Assembly (NCBI GenBank): GCA_009869945.1 | Contig: WIXG01000008.1 | Span: 186,001 to 250,000 of the forward strand | Reading direction: 5' to 3' | From: Mesaphorura yosii | Taxonomy: Eukaryota; Arthropoda; Collembola; Poduromorpha; Tullbergiidae | DNA: 64,000 bases | Shown here: in pieces, positions 49,222 through 61,600 of the stretch | How the letters are laid out: each line of letters begins with the position of its first letter | How positions within the stretch are numbered: the first letter of the stretch is position 1 | The notes under the pieces: model-generated | Seen by the model: only the letters and a program-made list of their open reading frames with translations | What the model was told of the DNA's origin: nothing | The model's database searches: none | Translations under genes and position numbers: made by a program

Positions 49222-52038
49222 TCCTGAAATGTAATTTGCTATCATGAGCCACGAGCCATGGCCACTTGTACTACGCGAGTGGAAAAGTCGGTGTCCTTTT
49301 TTGCGTTTAATCTGTAGTTTATGACATGTGATGAAAAATTAGATTCGGCTCAACATCAACTTGCTACTTCCACTCGTTGCTGATGCTTTTTGGGTTGTTA
49401 ATAATCCTGCACTGCGACGAGCAGGATTTAAATGGGACGCGCAAGTAACCCAATTTGCGAAATGCGAAATGCAAATTTCTCGGCTGTCTCTGCCAGTAGC
49501 CAGTAGTATCAACTCGTCAGGCTCTTTTACAGTAGCAGCAATTTTAATACATGCTGTCCATCAAGTCTGGAAGACTGAACATGAAAATTGTTCTTCTGCC
49601 ATGCATGGATGACACTGGAAATGGAAATACGGACATGGACTCAAAATCACACGTCAGTATTGACCGGTGGTCGAAGTCGCCATTCGCGCCAAGCAAGATC
49701 CAGCGTACTCGTACTTGGTTTGGGTGAAGGCAATGACCAAATTTGTGACATTTTATTTCCAGACCAGACAAACGAAAGCGAACGCAGAAAAGAAAGGTTT
49801 CGAATCGAAAAAGTATAAAATGGAGAAAAGCCTGCAAGACGAATGTTGTAAAAACATTGAGTACACAGAGAATAATAACAATGATAATATTTGAGTCGAG
49901 CTTTCTTTCATTTCATTCTTATTGGACGTCAGCCACCGAGCACCAAGTCGAGCATTGGAAACGTATGTCTCCACAAATCGTGAGGTGAATCACAAATCAC
50001 CGAAACCGAAAGCCAATTTAATACTTTCAATTGGGAGAGAAGTATAATTTTTATGTCATGGACTGCGACACCGAACCGTGGCGGGTGTAACTCACGGGTT
50101 CCGTGCCCGTCGCTCGTTTCATGATCGAACTAACGCTTTGGCTGCTGTCGATTTTTCGATTCGAAACTCGAAAGAGTTCAAAAATATGTCGGTAGCAAAG
50201 TTGAGATTTTGTCATTTGGATCTTGGGCGACTTATCCCATGTTCATTCCGTTTGCATTTTACGATTATAAACGCCTTACAAAAAGTATTGTTTAGTTATA
50301 GTTTTGTGTTCAAGTACAAAGCATGCATTCACAAGTGTCATTAGAATACGGACACCTATAAAATTATAAATTAGCCCATTGCGTCATTACAAACTACGCC
50401 ACGTAATAAAGCATAACGTAGGGAAATTATGGCTCAACACCTTGTTTCTGCTTCCTAATCGTGACTCAGCACCCGTGCTGTCTGTCTGAACCAACGTTAG
50501 TGCACGACTGCTACGTAGAGTGGAGGATAAGACAAAAAGAAAATGAACTCATTTTCATTTTTGGAACTCCATGGGGAAAAGTCATAATTTCTGAAAAGAA
50601 ATTGCTACGTAGCCTCAGCCTCCGTGTGTGAACGCGAGTAAGCGTGAAGTGCCGATCTCGCACTCGCCTATTGTACCGTGCAACAATGAGTTATGCCCCT
50701 GTGTACAATAATTTGCGAGAAAATGAAAGCTAAATTATTCTTTCAACACATTCTTCTCCGTTCCGCTCTTGCCTTCTTGCCTTCGCTTTGCCTCGCTGTA
50801 GCATGAAAGTAAGCACACGGTGAAAGTTTCCGAGTCTTTCTCTCCCTTTGCGATGTTTTAAATGCTAAGCCGATGCAAATTGATCTTAGACCCGTGTAAA
50901 TGTGTAAATTATCGCTGCATCTCTCGCACATGTTTCGAGTGCGGAGTGCTGCTCTTAATCGCTCAGAGATGAGTCAAGGAACGCGTAATGAATGCTTATT
51001 ATTTAATTGACTCTGACTCATCCTTCGAGCGTACCTTTCCGGTATTCCGGCGACGTACGTCCTTTGATCCTTAATTGTGAGCTTAACCCAATTTGCGATA
51101 TTTAAACTGCGTGTGTTAGGAAACGTGACCGTCTCGACTCACGGCAAGGAGCCAGCAACCCTGTACCAGCTTGACTTTAGTTTTGGCCGCTTCCACCTGA
51201 AACTCGTGTTCCAGAGTGCAATCTCTGTGAAATCGCTGCTCTGTGTCGTGCCAAGCGCTAATTACGTTTCTTAGCCAAGATTCTGAAAACTGTTCGCTGC
51301 GCTCCACGAACAACACATCACTGGAAACATAGAAACGACGACTTGGAACGTATCGCTCTCGAAAGTGCAGACGTTTGGAAATTTTCTTGTGCACGCTCAA
51401 TTAAGCAGGACCACAACAGCAGAGCGGAAGCAATAGCAAACAGCAATAGCAGTGAGAGCCGCTCTTCATGCTAAATAGATGCTGATGATTATCATGCAAT
51501 TAAAATAATGTTTACTTTATGAACTCACTCTCGGTGAGCTGTGAGCCGTACCGTAACACCCCACCGGTGAGACGAGTGCCGGTGTGAGCAAGTTACCTCT
51601 GGCTGGCATACTGTGCTGCTCCAGACGAGGACCAGGAAGGAAGGAACTTCCACTCTAATTGATGAGAATAAAACCGCATGCAATTTTCCAGTCGACGGGT
51701 TCGTGCATATTACACGGATGAGTGCACGAATGCCCCACGCCGCGCAGTCTAGCCTGCTTTCGCATTTCGCGTCGGATGCACTATAACACAAAGCAAAAGT
51801 TGATGAATGATCTGAGACTTGAAGTATGGTCCTACATTTGGGAAGTTCGACAGAAGCTCGGAAACGGAAGGAAGCTGAATTTCATCGAAATCCAATTGAT
51901 TCATATTCTCGGATTTCGGATTTCGACCATTTTTTACTGGCCTTATAAATTCTCATACACGAAATACAAGATGTTGTATTAAGGGCTGCCGTCGTGCGTT
52001 TCGCCTGGCCTCGTTCACGTTTGCCTCATAAATAAAGC

Positions 52039-52075
52039 AGTAGGAAAGTTTTAATGAGTTTAAATTTTTTGTCAT
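52039..52075 (+). repeat. Copy of a chaoptin intron-4 segment (partner 35082-35118)
   Basis: About 30 of 36 bases agree, including GAAAGTTTTAATGAGTTT followed by a T-tract and TGTCAT. The upstream partner lies inside intron 4 of chaoptin. It is short and AT-rich, so on its own weak; its value is that it falls in order with the other matches. Confidence 0.45.
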
Positions 52076-53763
52076 TCGTTTTGACTTTATTACGCATGCA
52101 TGCGACTGCTTGTTATTCGTATTGTTGTCGCGTACAACAAATTACGAGACGAGAACGGTAACGGCGTAGCGGCACGAACTTTTTCCAGTTCTGCATGAAT
52201 ACGCGTACGCGAACGCGTAATTCTTAATCTGAACTCGTAACTCTGCACTCTGAGCGTGCATAAACTTTCTGCAAAAATTGTACATAAATTAGACAGGAGA
52301 ATCGCTTCTTAATTCCTCGAATCACACAACGCAAAACTTTTTTGTCTTTATTATTATAGCAGGCGCAGAGCAGCGCGCGTAATAAATTCAAATCTTTCGA
52401 CTCGACTCGGAAGCTGAATGCTGAGTGCTAAATCATGGTCGCTTGAACAGAACTGCACTCTACCGTCTTGTCCGCGCTCGCGTCCGTGTCATAGGCGCAG
52501 GCAATTATTGCTTTGTAAAAAGTTTTAGCCGCGGTACATGATTAGATTTCGGAATCAAGCAATTTGCAATTTTTGTACCAGTGTAAGTTCTCTCTCTGTT
52601 CTCGGTACATCATTATTTATTCGGGGTCTCATTTATTCTCTCCACTTTAAAGTTTACTTTTTAATTGACAGTGACTTTATGGTGCGAATCGTTCTCGGCC
52701 TTCGCCAAGCCAAGTCTTTGCGCCTCAACGGAACGAAGTACCAAAACATTTACTTCAACTAGATAAACATGCATTTCACATTGCCAAGAGTGTGAAACAG
52801 CGAATGAATCACTGTAAGAATGAAAGTTACACGCAGGAAACAGCGTAGGACGGACGAAATTATGGACAGGTTTCAAGTGTAAGGCAGAAAGAAGTTGGAA
52901 AGAATCAAAGGCATTAAAACCATAAGCTACTTCTTAACGTACCAGCTCGTGCTTTACTTGCTTCTTTCTCTGTCACACAGTATTCATACGTGGCGTGCCA
53001 TGGCAGGTGCGTACCTGCTTGGATTATGCTAATACAATGCGTAAAGTTTTCTCCTTCGTCATTTTAAATGTCACCGACTAAAGACAAAAGAACGTTAACT
53101 CATGATCTTAAGCGTAGCTGCAGTTGATGCACACAGCAATGTTTCTTTGATTAATACAAGTGTTGCTGCTGCATGATCTCTTCTTTAGGTTGTCTTTTTG
53201 AATACGAGCGCAATGATATTGATGGTGGCCAACATTGCCACATTTTCTGTGATCATATTGCGATTTCAGATGCGGCGTACAGAATTTCTAGCTTACATTA
53301 AACAAGAATCTACTAAACTATGATACTGTCCTTCAAATCGATTTCTAAATTGCAAACTCACTGTGCGTTGGCTGAGTTTACACTGAATCATGAAACCCAC
53401 CTCATTCTTTAGCATTAACACATGTTGAGCATTAACCAACTTCTCACGAAAACAAAGCAGCAGTTGCAGTGCAGCTTGGATTACAACAAAAGAATACGTG
53501 ATTAGCCTTGTTGCCTGTTTATGTTTTATTGTGGAGGAAGAATCTTTTTCGTAAACAACGCACAATAACACGAAGAGACCAACACTTCCGCGCTTTGCTT
53601 TTCCTGTGCTTGCACTTGGATGGCCTCTTCTTGGCCATGCTGGATTTGGTCTCTTTTACATGGCATGGTGAAGGAGCAGTGTGAACGACGAGCAGTGGCA
53701 GCAGTAATCGATCAAACTGAACACTTCCAAGAAACATTAATTAAAGTCTCGCTTTTATTTTAG

Positions 53764-53955
53764 ATCTCAAGACATCTGAAAAGATTGGACTTCACTTCCC
53801 GCGACTCGGAATCTCGTCCTCGTCCCCGTCTTCGTCTTCTTCACGATTCAATTGAGCACTTACGGCCTGGCTGGGTCGAGATACTCATCGATTGTTCTTG
53901 CTCTTTGAACGCTTACGCATTACGCCTGCAGGTTCGTTGCCCCAATTTTCTATAG
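53764..53955 (+). pseudogene. chp: Relic of a chaoptin exon 12 duplicate
   Basis: After a good acceptor (CTTTTATTTTAG) the frame reads ISRHLKRLD, identical to the first nine residues of chaoptin exon 12 (38938), which also follows an acceptor. Fifteen in-frame codons then follow, rich in Arg and Pro, with no counterpart. The match resumes with LLHDSIEHL against LSHNSIEHL. The rest diverges and stops at TAG 53953-53955. Base differences fall mostly at third codon positions, so the copy evolved as coding DNA for a time. Sequence just before the acceptor also resembles chaoptin intron 11 (ATTAATCAGTTTCTCACT against ATTAATTAAAGTCTCGCT). No other exon is clearly recognisable. A fragment near 52705-52730 reading KSLRLNG recalls exon 10 (KTLRLNN). 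Confidence 0.65.
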
Positions 53956-54505
53956 AATTAAAAGGGCGACCGCATTATGGCCGGACAATGCTCCAAAAGC
54001 ATAAAGTGTACTTCAAAAGCAAAATGGCCCTGTGTTCAGGCAATTATGATGGCAGTTCGGTCGCAATTAACATTGATCCATGATGCTGGACAATAGGCTT
54101 GCTAGGCGAAGTGCAATTTCGCCATTTCTGACCGCCAGTAATAATAAATTGTGCTCGAGCATTGTGAAATTCTAAATTGTTCGACCTGATTGCTGGATTC
54201 ATAAATCACATTGCTGGCAAAACTAATAAAAGTCCGCAAATTGGCACAGTTGACCGCCCTATTAAGAAATTATTGACCATTGACGATTGAGAATTCATAA
54301 ATTCGGGTATTCAGTACTGCAGATCCGGCGTATGAATGCCATGAATGAAGATTTCTTGTAACCTGAACTCTGCCGCACAATAAATATTGATCTTGTCTTA
54401 CTTTGGTACACCTGCCAACCCGCCTCTCCTGGCACTACAGCGGAAAAGAATGGCCACGATAAAAATGCAGACAAGCCGCGCGATCGAGATCGCGTTCGTA
54501 AAGGT

Positions 54506-55628
54506 TGAGAAACAAGAAATAACTCACACATGTCAAAAACACTTTATTGCGTTGCATTCCACGTTGGACTTGGACTTCACCAGCCTCGCTTTCACCGACG
54601 ATGCTGGTGAAAGCGAGAGCGAGAGCGAACCAGCAAGCGAGGGAAAGCTCGCAGAGCTGCAAAGGTTATTCTGTGTGCTGGTACCAGAACGGGAATGATA
54701 CGCAAATTATATGGCGTTCATGAAATTGCAGGCACGGCCATGCGATGTGAGAATGGGCTTTACTGGACTGACAACAATGCAATGCAGCATGCAACTAGTA
54801 TGGCATTTCCCTTTTAGTACGGAAAATAATCTCTATTATTATGTTTTGGGTTGCTTATCGATATTTCTTGATACACACCTTCTTCGAGCATGAATCTATG
54901 AATCTTTTCCGTATGCCAGCCTGCCTGCACACGAAACCCATAAAACCTAACCACCTCGCAAATCACGAACGTCAAATTATTTTTTCATCGAACTTTTCCA
55001 TGCATCCACGCAAAATGCAAGGCAGGGCAGCAACAATGTCTCGATTCATTTTGGGGTTTCAGTTTCCACGTCGGCTTGGGCATCAACATTGGAATTAATG
55101 GACGTTATAAAGCAGTCGACGCTAGACAAATAAACCGCGGCGGACTCATCACGCAGTGCAATTTGCATAGCATTTTTATTTCTAATATCCTTTAATGCAA
55201 ATAAATTGAGCACTCAAATATTTCAGCTCGAGATGCGGAGACTCAGGCTGCAGGCTCGCTTCGCGGCAGACTCTTTCGGAGTCCGACCATTGTCTCTCCC
55301 TCTACCCGTGTCAGGCACACCTGCGACCTGCTTCCAACTGCGCCCGGCCGAAGCCGAAGCCTCTCCAAGCACAGTGCCGCAAGGACAACTTTAAACTGCC
55401 TAAATATAATTTACAAAGGCCATTATGCTTACACCGAGTAAGACGACACAAGTCGAACTCGAAGTCTGTTCCTAATGTGCTGGTACTCCCTGCTAAGGAT
55501 TATTTAATGCGGCTGGCTGGCTCCTTTATGGTCTGCACATTCAAATGCATCGTACTTTATGCATCGCACTTTTGAATATTTTCCGGACAAGTTTCGAGAG
55601 AAAATTATCATGATTTTATCACAAGAGA
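54506..55628 (+). repeat. Non-coding segment, partner of 21087-22240
   Basis: This is the downstream partner at an offset of about 33.4 kb. It also shares CCTTTAATGCAAATAAATTG (55192) and AAAATTATCATGATTTTAT (55612) with the segment at 59212-59565. Confidence 0.5.
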
Positions 55629-56028
55629 ATCATGAAGGCGAAAGTTACAGATGGAAAGCCAAAATGCAATGCAAGTTATACCAGACGAGAAGGAGGAGAA
55701 AATTATTTTAGAATCGGTTCCCCTCAATAATTTCTTCTAGCAGTAGAGAAGTACCAAAGTTAGCCTCAAGAAATTTGAATTCCCAAGATAAACTTGAGCC
55801 CTGCTCTTATCCTCGTGGTCGTCTCGTCTTCTGGCCTTCGTGCGTCCAAGTTCTTTCGCGTACGCAGCATTTCTCTTTTATCATGAACTTCCCAGTTGCA
55901 TAACCCTGAAAATTTCAGTTTTAGCCAAGCAACTCAGAATCCTGCACACCGATATGAATAACCGCAAACAATACAAAATGCGCAATCTAAGGTTCTAATT
56001 TCAACAATTATTATTACGAATTAACGAG

Positions 56029-56034
56029 TTTATT
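56029..56034 (-). promoter_or_regulatory. polyadenylation signal AATAAA of the importin alpha gene
   Basis: TTTATT on the plus strand, i.e. AATAAA on the minus strand, about 190 nt after the stop. Confidence 0.5.
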
Positions 56035-56224
56035 CAAAATGCACCGACCCAAACAAGCAACAGGTACAAACATCGTCGTAACTTATGCGTTTTCATTCAT
56101 AAGTACAACACGATTAAACATACATAAGTTACTCGTTAAAAACTCAAATGTAAAACATGCTTGCCTTCACAAATACTGTAGTAAAGTTATTGTAACGAAA
56201 TTAGTTTGTTGGTCCATGGTTTGG

Positions 56225-58612
56225 TTAGTCATTGCTGCGATTGTCGTCAAAGGTAAAACACGGAGCCGGACTGGGGTTAGCTGGCGTAAATGCGAAAAGA
56301 CCTGGTCCAGGAGTCAGGAATGGTGACGGTAACGCGTTACTGAGAAACGTAGGCGGTCTTGGGAAAATCTGAAGTGGCGGTGGTGGTTGTCTTAATTTCC
56401 CGATCAACGTTGTCGGAGGGTTTGGGCCAGCCCAGATCTCACCTTCCATTGAATCCAAATCCGTGGCCTGACGTGAGTACAGACAAAGATACGAATAGTA
56501 AATCAGACTCCACTGCCTATAATCTGTGTCAGATCGAATTCGACATGAACATGGTAGCTTACATGATCGCCGGCATCAGAAAAGAAATCATCTAAGATCA
56601 TTCCTGCTGCCTTGCTAATTTGTTCGTTTCGTTCTGACTGGAAACCTTCAATAGCCTCCAAACCGCCACACTCTTCCACAGTTTCTTTGATTTTTGCGAA
56701 GTCATCAGGATGCGATTGAGTTGCCTGTCAATACGGATTATAAAAAGTGATCATCTGTAATCATCTAATTATGAAATTGTAAATCTTAGCATGATCAAAC
56801 TTACCTGCAACATTAGCTTAATACCATCAAGAGAATCCCGTACAATATTTAGATTTCTGGATCTGAGACCACTGCAGAAGGCACGACAAACATCATACGC
56901 GTGCAAGTACATGATTTCTTCCGGAAAGCACCTCGCCGAGATATTGGCCAGAGCACTGATTATTTCACTTCGGAGACTCTCACTGGCCTATAATATTCAC
57001 AGGCATTAATTATCGGAATTAAATGACATGATCATTTAACTATGGACGAATAGTGCAATGACGTACCATTCCTATCAACCTCATCAAAGTTGGTGCAATT
57101 CCCAACCTAATCAATTCTGGAATAACTTCTTCAGGAGTTGGATCAAGAGCGAGCTCTCCAATTGCGATAACACAATCTTTGACAACATGCATATCTTCGC
57201 ATGATAATAAGTTCTTGAGAGAATTCAGTACTTGACCATTTCGCACGAGCTCAAAGATCTAACCATGCAAATTGAGTTTTTGAGAAGGGATAATAGGAAA
57301 CGATCAATTCACATCAAGGTTAGAGGTTTTTACCTGTTCATATGTACCATGCATTGCAATGCGACCCACGATGCTGACACAAGGTCTAACAAAGTCCATA
57401 TCTCCAGAGGTCAGAATAAAAGTAAGTCGGGGAAGTATCAGCTCAAGCTGATTTAGCATTGTCTCAACGTGACGTTTGCCACACGCTACTATACCTTGAA
57501 TTGCCATCAACGAGTACTCTGGACCAAATTAAGTTACAGCTTTGAACTAACGCAGGTTCTTAGTTTGGAGTTTTCTACCAGAACTCATGGGCTTACTTAA
57601 TAATTCCTGGTCATCTTGTCCAAAGAAGTGACAAATCATAGGAATCAGTTTTGTAACCACATCGTCGGGTGGCGAGGACTTTCCGTGTAAAATTCGTCCT
57701 AATGCCCAACAAACGCATCTGAGCATTTCCAGAGTTGCCCGAAAACCATGCTCACCATACTGGAAAATATCGTCAATTTATATGCTATGCTGCTACTGTT
57801 CTACATAAAGTATAAAGAACTTACGACGTTAGCTGCAGGCAGAGGCGTTGCCCCCAACTGGAGGAAGACTTCTATCATTCCATCTTGGATGAACTTATCT
57901 CTGACAGGAATATTGTCGCCGAGAATGTTACCCATTGCCCACAAGACCCTTGCAACTGTTCTTCTGCCTTTAGAATTCTTCAGGGCATCATATAGCAGCG
58001 GAATAACGCCAAGCTCCATGACGTAAACAACGTACTCAAATTTATCCGATGTTATATTAATTATGATAGTGGCGGCCTCAAACCGCAAGATATCATCTGA
58101 TGAGCGAAGGTATTGAATGCAAGCAGGCACCAATCCAGAGCTTATTAGTTCTTGAAAAAGTGGAGGATGAGACGAAAAGTCAATCATGCTTCTTGCCAAA
58201 CCAAGGCCTTCGAGAAGCTCCTTTGGGTTTCCACTTTGCATAGAACAAAACATCATATGAATGACTTCTTCATTTAACTTGCATTTGATTATGTTCGATT
58301 ACCTATTAAGAAGAATAGAAATTTGATGCAGCTTTTCTTGGATCGTGGCATCGTCAGGTCTTGGGCCAATGGAATCGTCTTGCTCAATATGTCTACGCCG
58401 AACCATATCTCTGTCCTTCTTTGCTTTTCTGAGTTCAACGATATCTTCCGCTCTGCGACGACGACTCGCCTGCAATTAGAAACAATAGGATATTTTATGA
58501 TTCGGAACAAGAAGATTCACTCAATATTAACTCTGCTCAAACTTTAACTGACCTGAAGGTCTCTTCCGGAAGTCTTGTAACGTTCTCCTTTCCTTGTCAT
58601 GTATTCAGCCAT
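56225..58612 (-). CDS. Divergent importin alpha (karyopherin alpha)-like nuclear transport adaptor
   Basis: Nine minus-strand exons, 58612-58553, 58469-58303, 58233-57825, 57759-57597, 57518-57334, 57258-57067, 56987-56805, 56724-56563 and 56467-56225, join into 587 residues. An N-terminal importin-beta-binding region (SRRRRAEDIVELRKAKKDRD, then VRRRHIEQDD) precedes about ten armadillo repeats. These include the LEGLGLARSMIDF segment, LWAMGNILGD and CWALGRILHG. They end in the family's last repeat (KIKETVEECGGLEAIEGFQ...NEQISKAAGMILDDFF). Importin alpha carries NLS cargo to importin beta. Unusually, only some of the Trp/Asn pairs that grip the NLS remain (see findings). An 80-residue proline-rich tail (RQPPPPLQIFPRPP...) replaces the usual acidic end. 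Introns are 59-95 nt. AATAAA (minus) lies at 56034-56029. Confidence 0.88.
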
Positions 58613-61600
58613 TTTTAACAATTCCAAGGAACGTTGCGTCAAAAATCTATACAAACACCACGAATTCAGCAATTGTGCCGACGGAACCTTAACTGACAAC
58701 CGAGAACCACCACGAACTACGTACGACCAAGGACCGTAAATACTGCACAAAACTTCGCTTTATTAGTTAAGAGTTAAATTAGCTAATAGCGTTTACGGTC
58801 CTTACGCACGACTATAGTATTATGGGCCTCAGTAGTCCAGTAAATTCGTCGTCTTTTCGTTTTTGAAATGATGATGCAACTTGTATTTATCGTGAATCAT
58901 AACCTTGTATTTGAATGAACCACCACCGTTCCCATGTCATCATTCATCAGGTTACGACGTTTTTTGTGTCCTTTCTGTCCGCGCACATTCCATTTCCATT
59001 TTCAATGTACGATGATTGCTGAGAGTGTGGGAGAAGTCGGATGCGCATCTCTTGACGAATATGACTGATGCCTTTGTCCAATTCGTGTAAGTTTTGCATT
59101 CTTTTACGAAAATATCCCTTGACACTTGACGTCTAGAAGGAATTTACATGTGGGGAACCACAAAGGCTCAACAGCACGTCTTTACTGGGCCAATTTGTCC
59201 TCGGTTTATGCTCCTTAATGCAAATAAATTGAATGTGTCGAGAGAATCGTTTCCTACGAATTGCTGAAGACTTTGGGAAAAAATAAAGCCGAGGAAAAGA
59301 AGAATTTCGTCGCACGGAGCCTGTGACTGGTGCCATAAATGGAATGTCATATACACCTGTGACCTTATCCGAGCAAATTCAGTAAATTTGATGCAAGTAT
59401 GTCATTGAATATAAAGTGACTTTATTATACCCATTTTTCGTCGTCGTCTCCAAATTCGTTCCCGGCCAACCACCAGCCAGAAAGCCAGACCTTGCAGGAG
59501 CCAGCGCACGGCCCGAAGAAGGAATCATATCAATTTTTTGAGTGCAAGCAAAATTATCATAATTTCATGTCTCCTGTTCGTGGGATTGTGTTGCGATATC
59601 AGAAAGGAGCACTTTTGTATCCGAGCTGAGTAACAAAAGAGATCAGTTTCATATCTGCTGTCTGTACACCATAAAATCGAGAGCACTTCGTTCTGCTGTG
59701 GTCTGCGACCACAAGAGCAGTGAAAATTCGATGTTCTTTTGGAAAGTCGGGCAGAACTCAAGATTAAGCGAATTGTCTGTCGGACGCACGTGCGTGAATT
59801 CAGCCACAATTCTGCGGTATAAAGTGCAGAGCATCGCTGCTAGTAGGAAACCTAGAATGTCATCAGCATATTGGAATTAATTGCGTAATCATAAAGAAGT
59901 GCTACACCTACCATAAAACCTTCAAAATTACCCAAATTGTGGCATGCACATACGCCAGCTTCTGAACCCGAACTTAGCTACAAACTCACATAACCCAAAC
60001 ACATTGAATAAAATTATGCGCGACCGACTGGGAAGAACTTCATGTTAAATTAAATTGTCCATATGCATTTGCCTTGTGCATGCAGCTCAAGATCTAAGCT
60101 GTTTCGCTTCGTACCGCTCCCCAGCGGAGCTGCAAAGTGGAATATAAAAGTTGCAGGCTTGAAATGCAAAAGTTCGTCAACCGAATTTTTCTTGGTGTAT
60201 GTAAATAAGTTTATTTGTCATTTCAGACTACAACTGTACAACCAGACTGGAAGTGGAAGTGGAAGTAGAGCTGGAAGGTTTTAGAAAGTTCCAGTTCCAA
60301 GTTATGCTTGCATGCACCGAGACCGAGCGAGCGAACGCAAGCAGACAGAACGAGCGCGACAATAATTTGATAAACTTTTGAAGATGAACTCAATAACAGT
60401 TTACTTTGCATGTTGCGCGAATAATGCAATTTAGCACCGTGAATTTGGAGGGACGGGTAATTTAATTTCGTGCATGTAAACAAATTTACAAAGTGATGCA
60501 AGCAAGTTGTCTACTTTGTACCTGTGCCTTAAAGCAATAGAGTCGCAAGATGTAATCGTAATCCTTGTGCCGCTCTGTGCTATGCTGTGGTGCTTGATTT
60601 GAAAGGTGAGCATTGGCTTGGCTTCGACTTAGCCTGGCTTAATCTCAATTTCTTTTACGAATTTTGCATTTAAGCTTCTTAATTTGAACGATGAGTCAAC
60701 TCTGCTCGTTCCTTCAAAATAGCTGGGCAAGAAATGCCTCGTATTCGTTCTAAATTATGTAAGACTTCTAAATCCGTTTCAATTCGCTTTGCATTTATAA
60801 AAAGAATATTTAAGTAGGACGCGAAAGCAGGCTAACCCACCTCTGCCGCTCCTCCATGCTATTCTCCTTCGACTTCATTTGAAATAAAATGATTTTGAGA
60901 TCTTAAGTGCATGTGTTCAATTCAGGGCAGAGCCGAAGAAGAAAGTATTATCATTTGATCATGCATTAAGCTTCAAATCCGAGCTTATTTACAGCAAATT
61001 GAAGCCATTGAAGCGAATCTCGTGAAAAGAAGGATAATTGGGATGACTTTCACTTGCTCAATGCAATGAAAGTTCAATTTTTAAACTTTCTTAGCACTAC
61101 TGCTCTGGTCAAAGCCTTAAAAAGCTTCTTTTTCATTGTAGGAGTACTTCGGGTTGGAAGGCCAGCTTTCTTTCCTTCTCTCGCTTGACATGAACACACA
61201 CATGTCTGGGCCGCCTCGCCATGCACTCGCTAGAACAGCTTTTATTCTCTCTCGCACATCATCGAGTCCATTATCGTTATTATCACTATCACCGGGAAAA
61301 CCAACACATACACACACACGCAGGATGAATGACACATGAAATTTGTAGCTGCCACGACACACCAACGTCAAGCAAGAAGACGACAACCACCGACGGTAGC
61401 TCGACAAGGGAACGTAGTTTGCAATTTGTAAGGTGAATCTCTTCTTCGCGACGCAAGACACGCGCCATGGCCACGCAGAAAACCTGTCCAAGTTCAGCTT
61501 TCTCTGTATTGTAATGTAAATTTCCGCACGAGGCATGCATAAAACATAGCCCAAGCTCAGCCATCGTCGTAAGTGAACGTATATTTCATCTATTTACATT

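Larger units (their letters stand above)
47179..56224. other. 9-kb intergenic region holding decayed duplicated sequence
   Basis: No intact gene is supported. The stretch carries matches to the chaoptin upstream region (47843-49221), to chaoptin intron 4 (52039-52075) and to chaoptin exon 12 (53764 onward). A later segment matches 21.1-22.2 kb (54506-55628). The remainder is ordinary AT-rich DNA with short CpG-bearing blocks. The last ~200 nt are 3' UTR of the importin alpha gene, with AATAAA on the minus strand at 56034-56029. Confidence 0.55.

Noticed and set aside
52538-52762. Frame containing KSLRLNG, resembling chaoptin exon 10
   Set aside because: Only about seven residues agree and the surroundings do not. 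Mentioned with the exon 12 relic but not called as a separate exon.
58299-58301. Apparent in-frame TAA in the importin alpha gene between the IBB exon and the first armadillo repeat
   Set aside because: A 69-nt intron (58302-58234, GTAATC..CAAAG) with matching phase removes it and joins SILLN to SGNPKELLEG, which fits the family.
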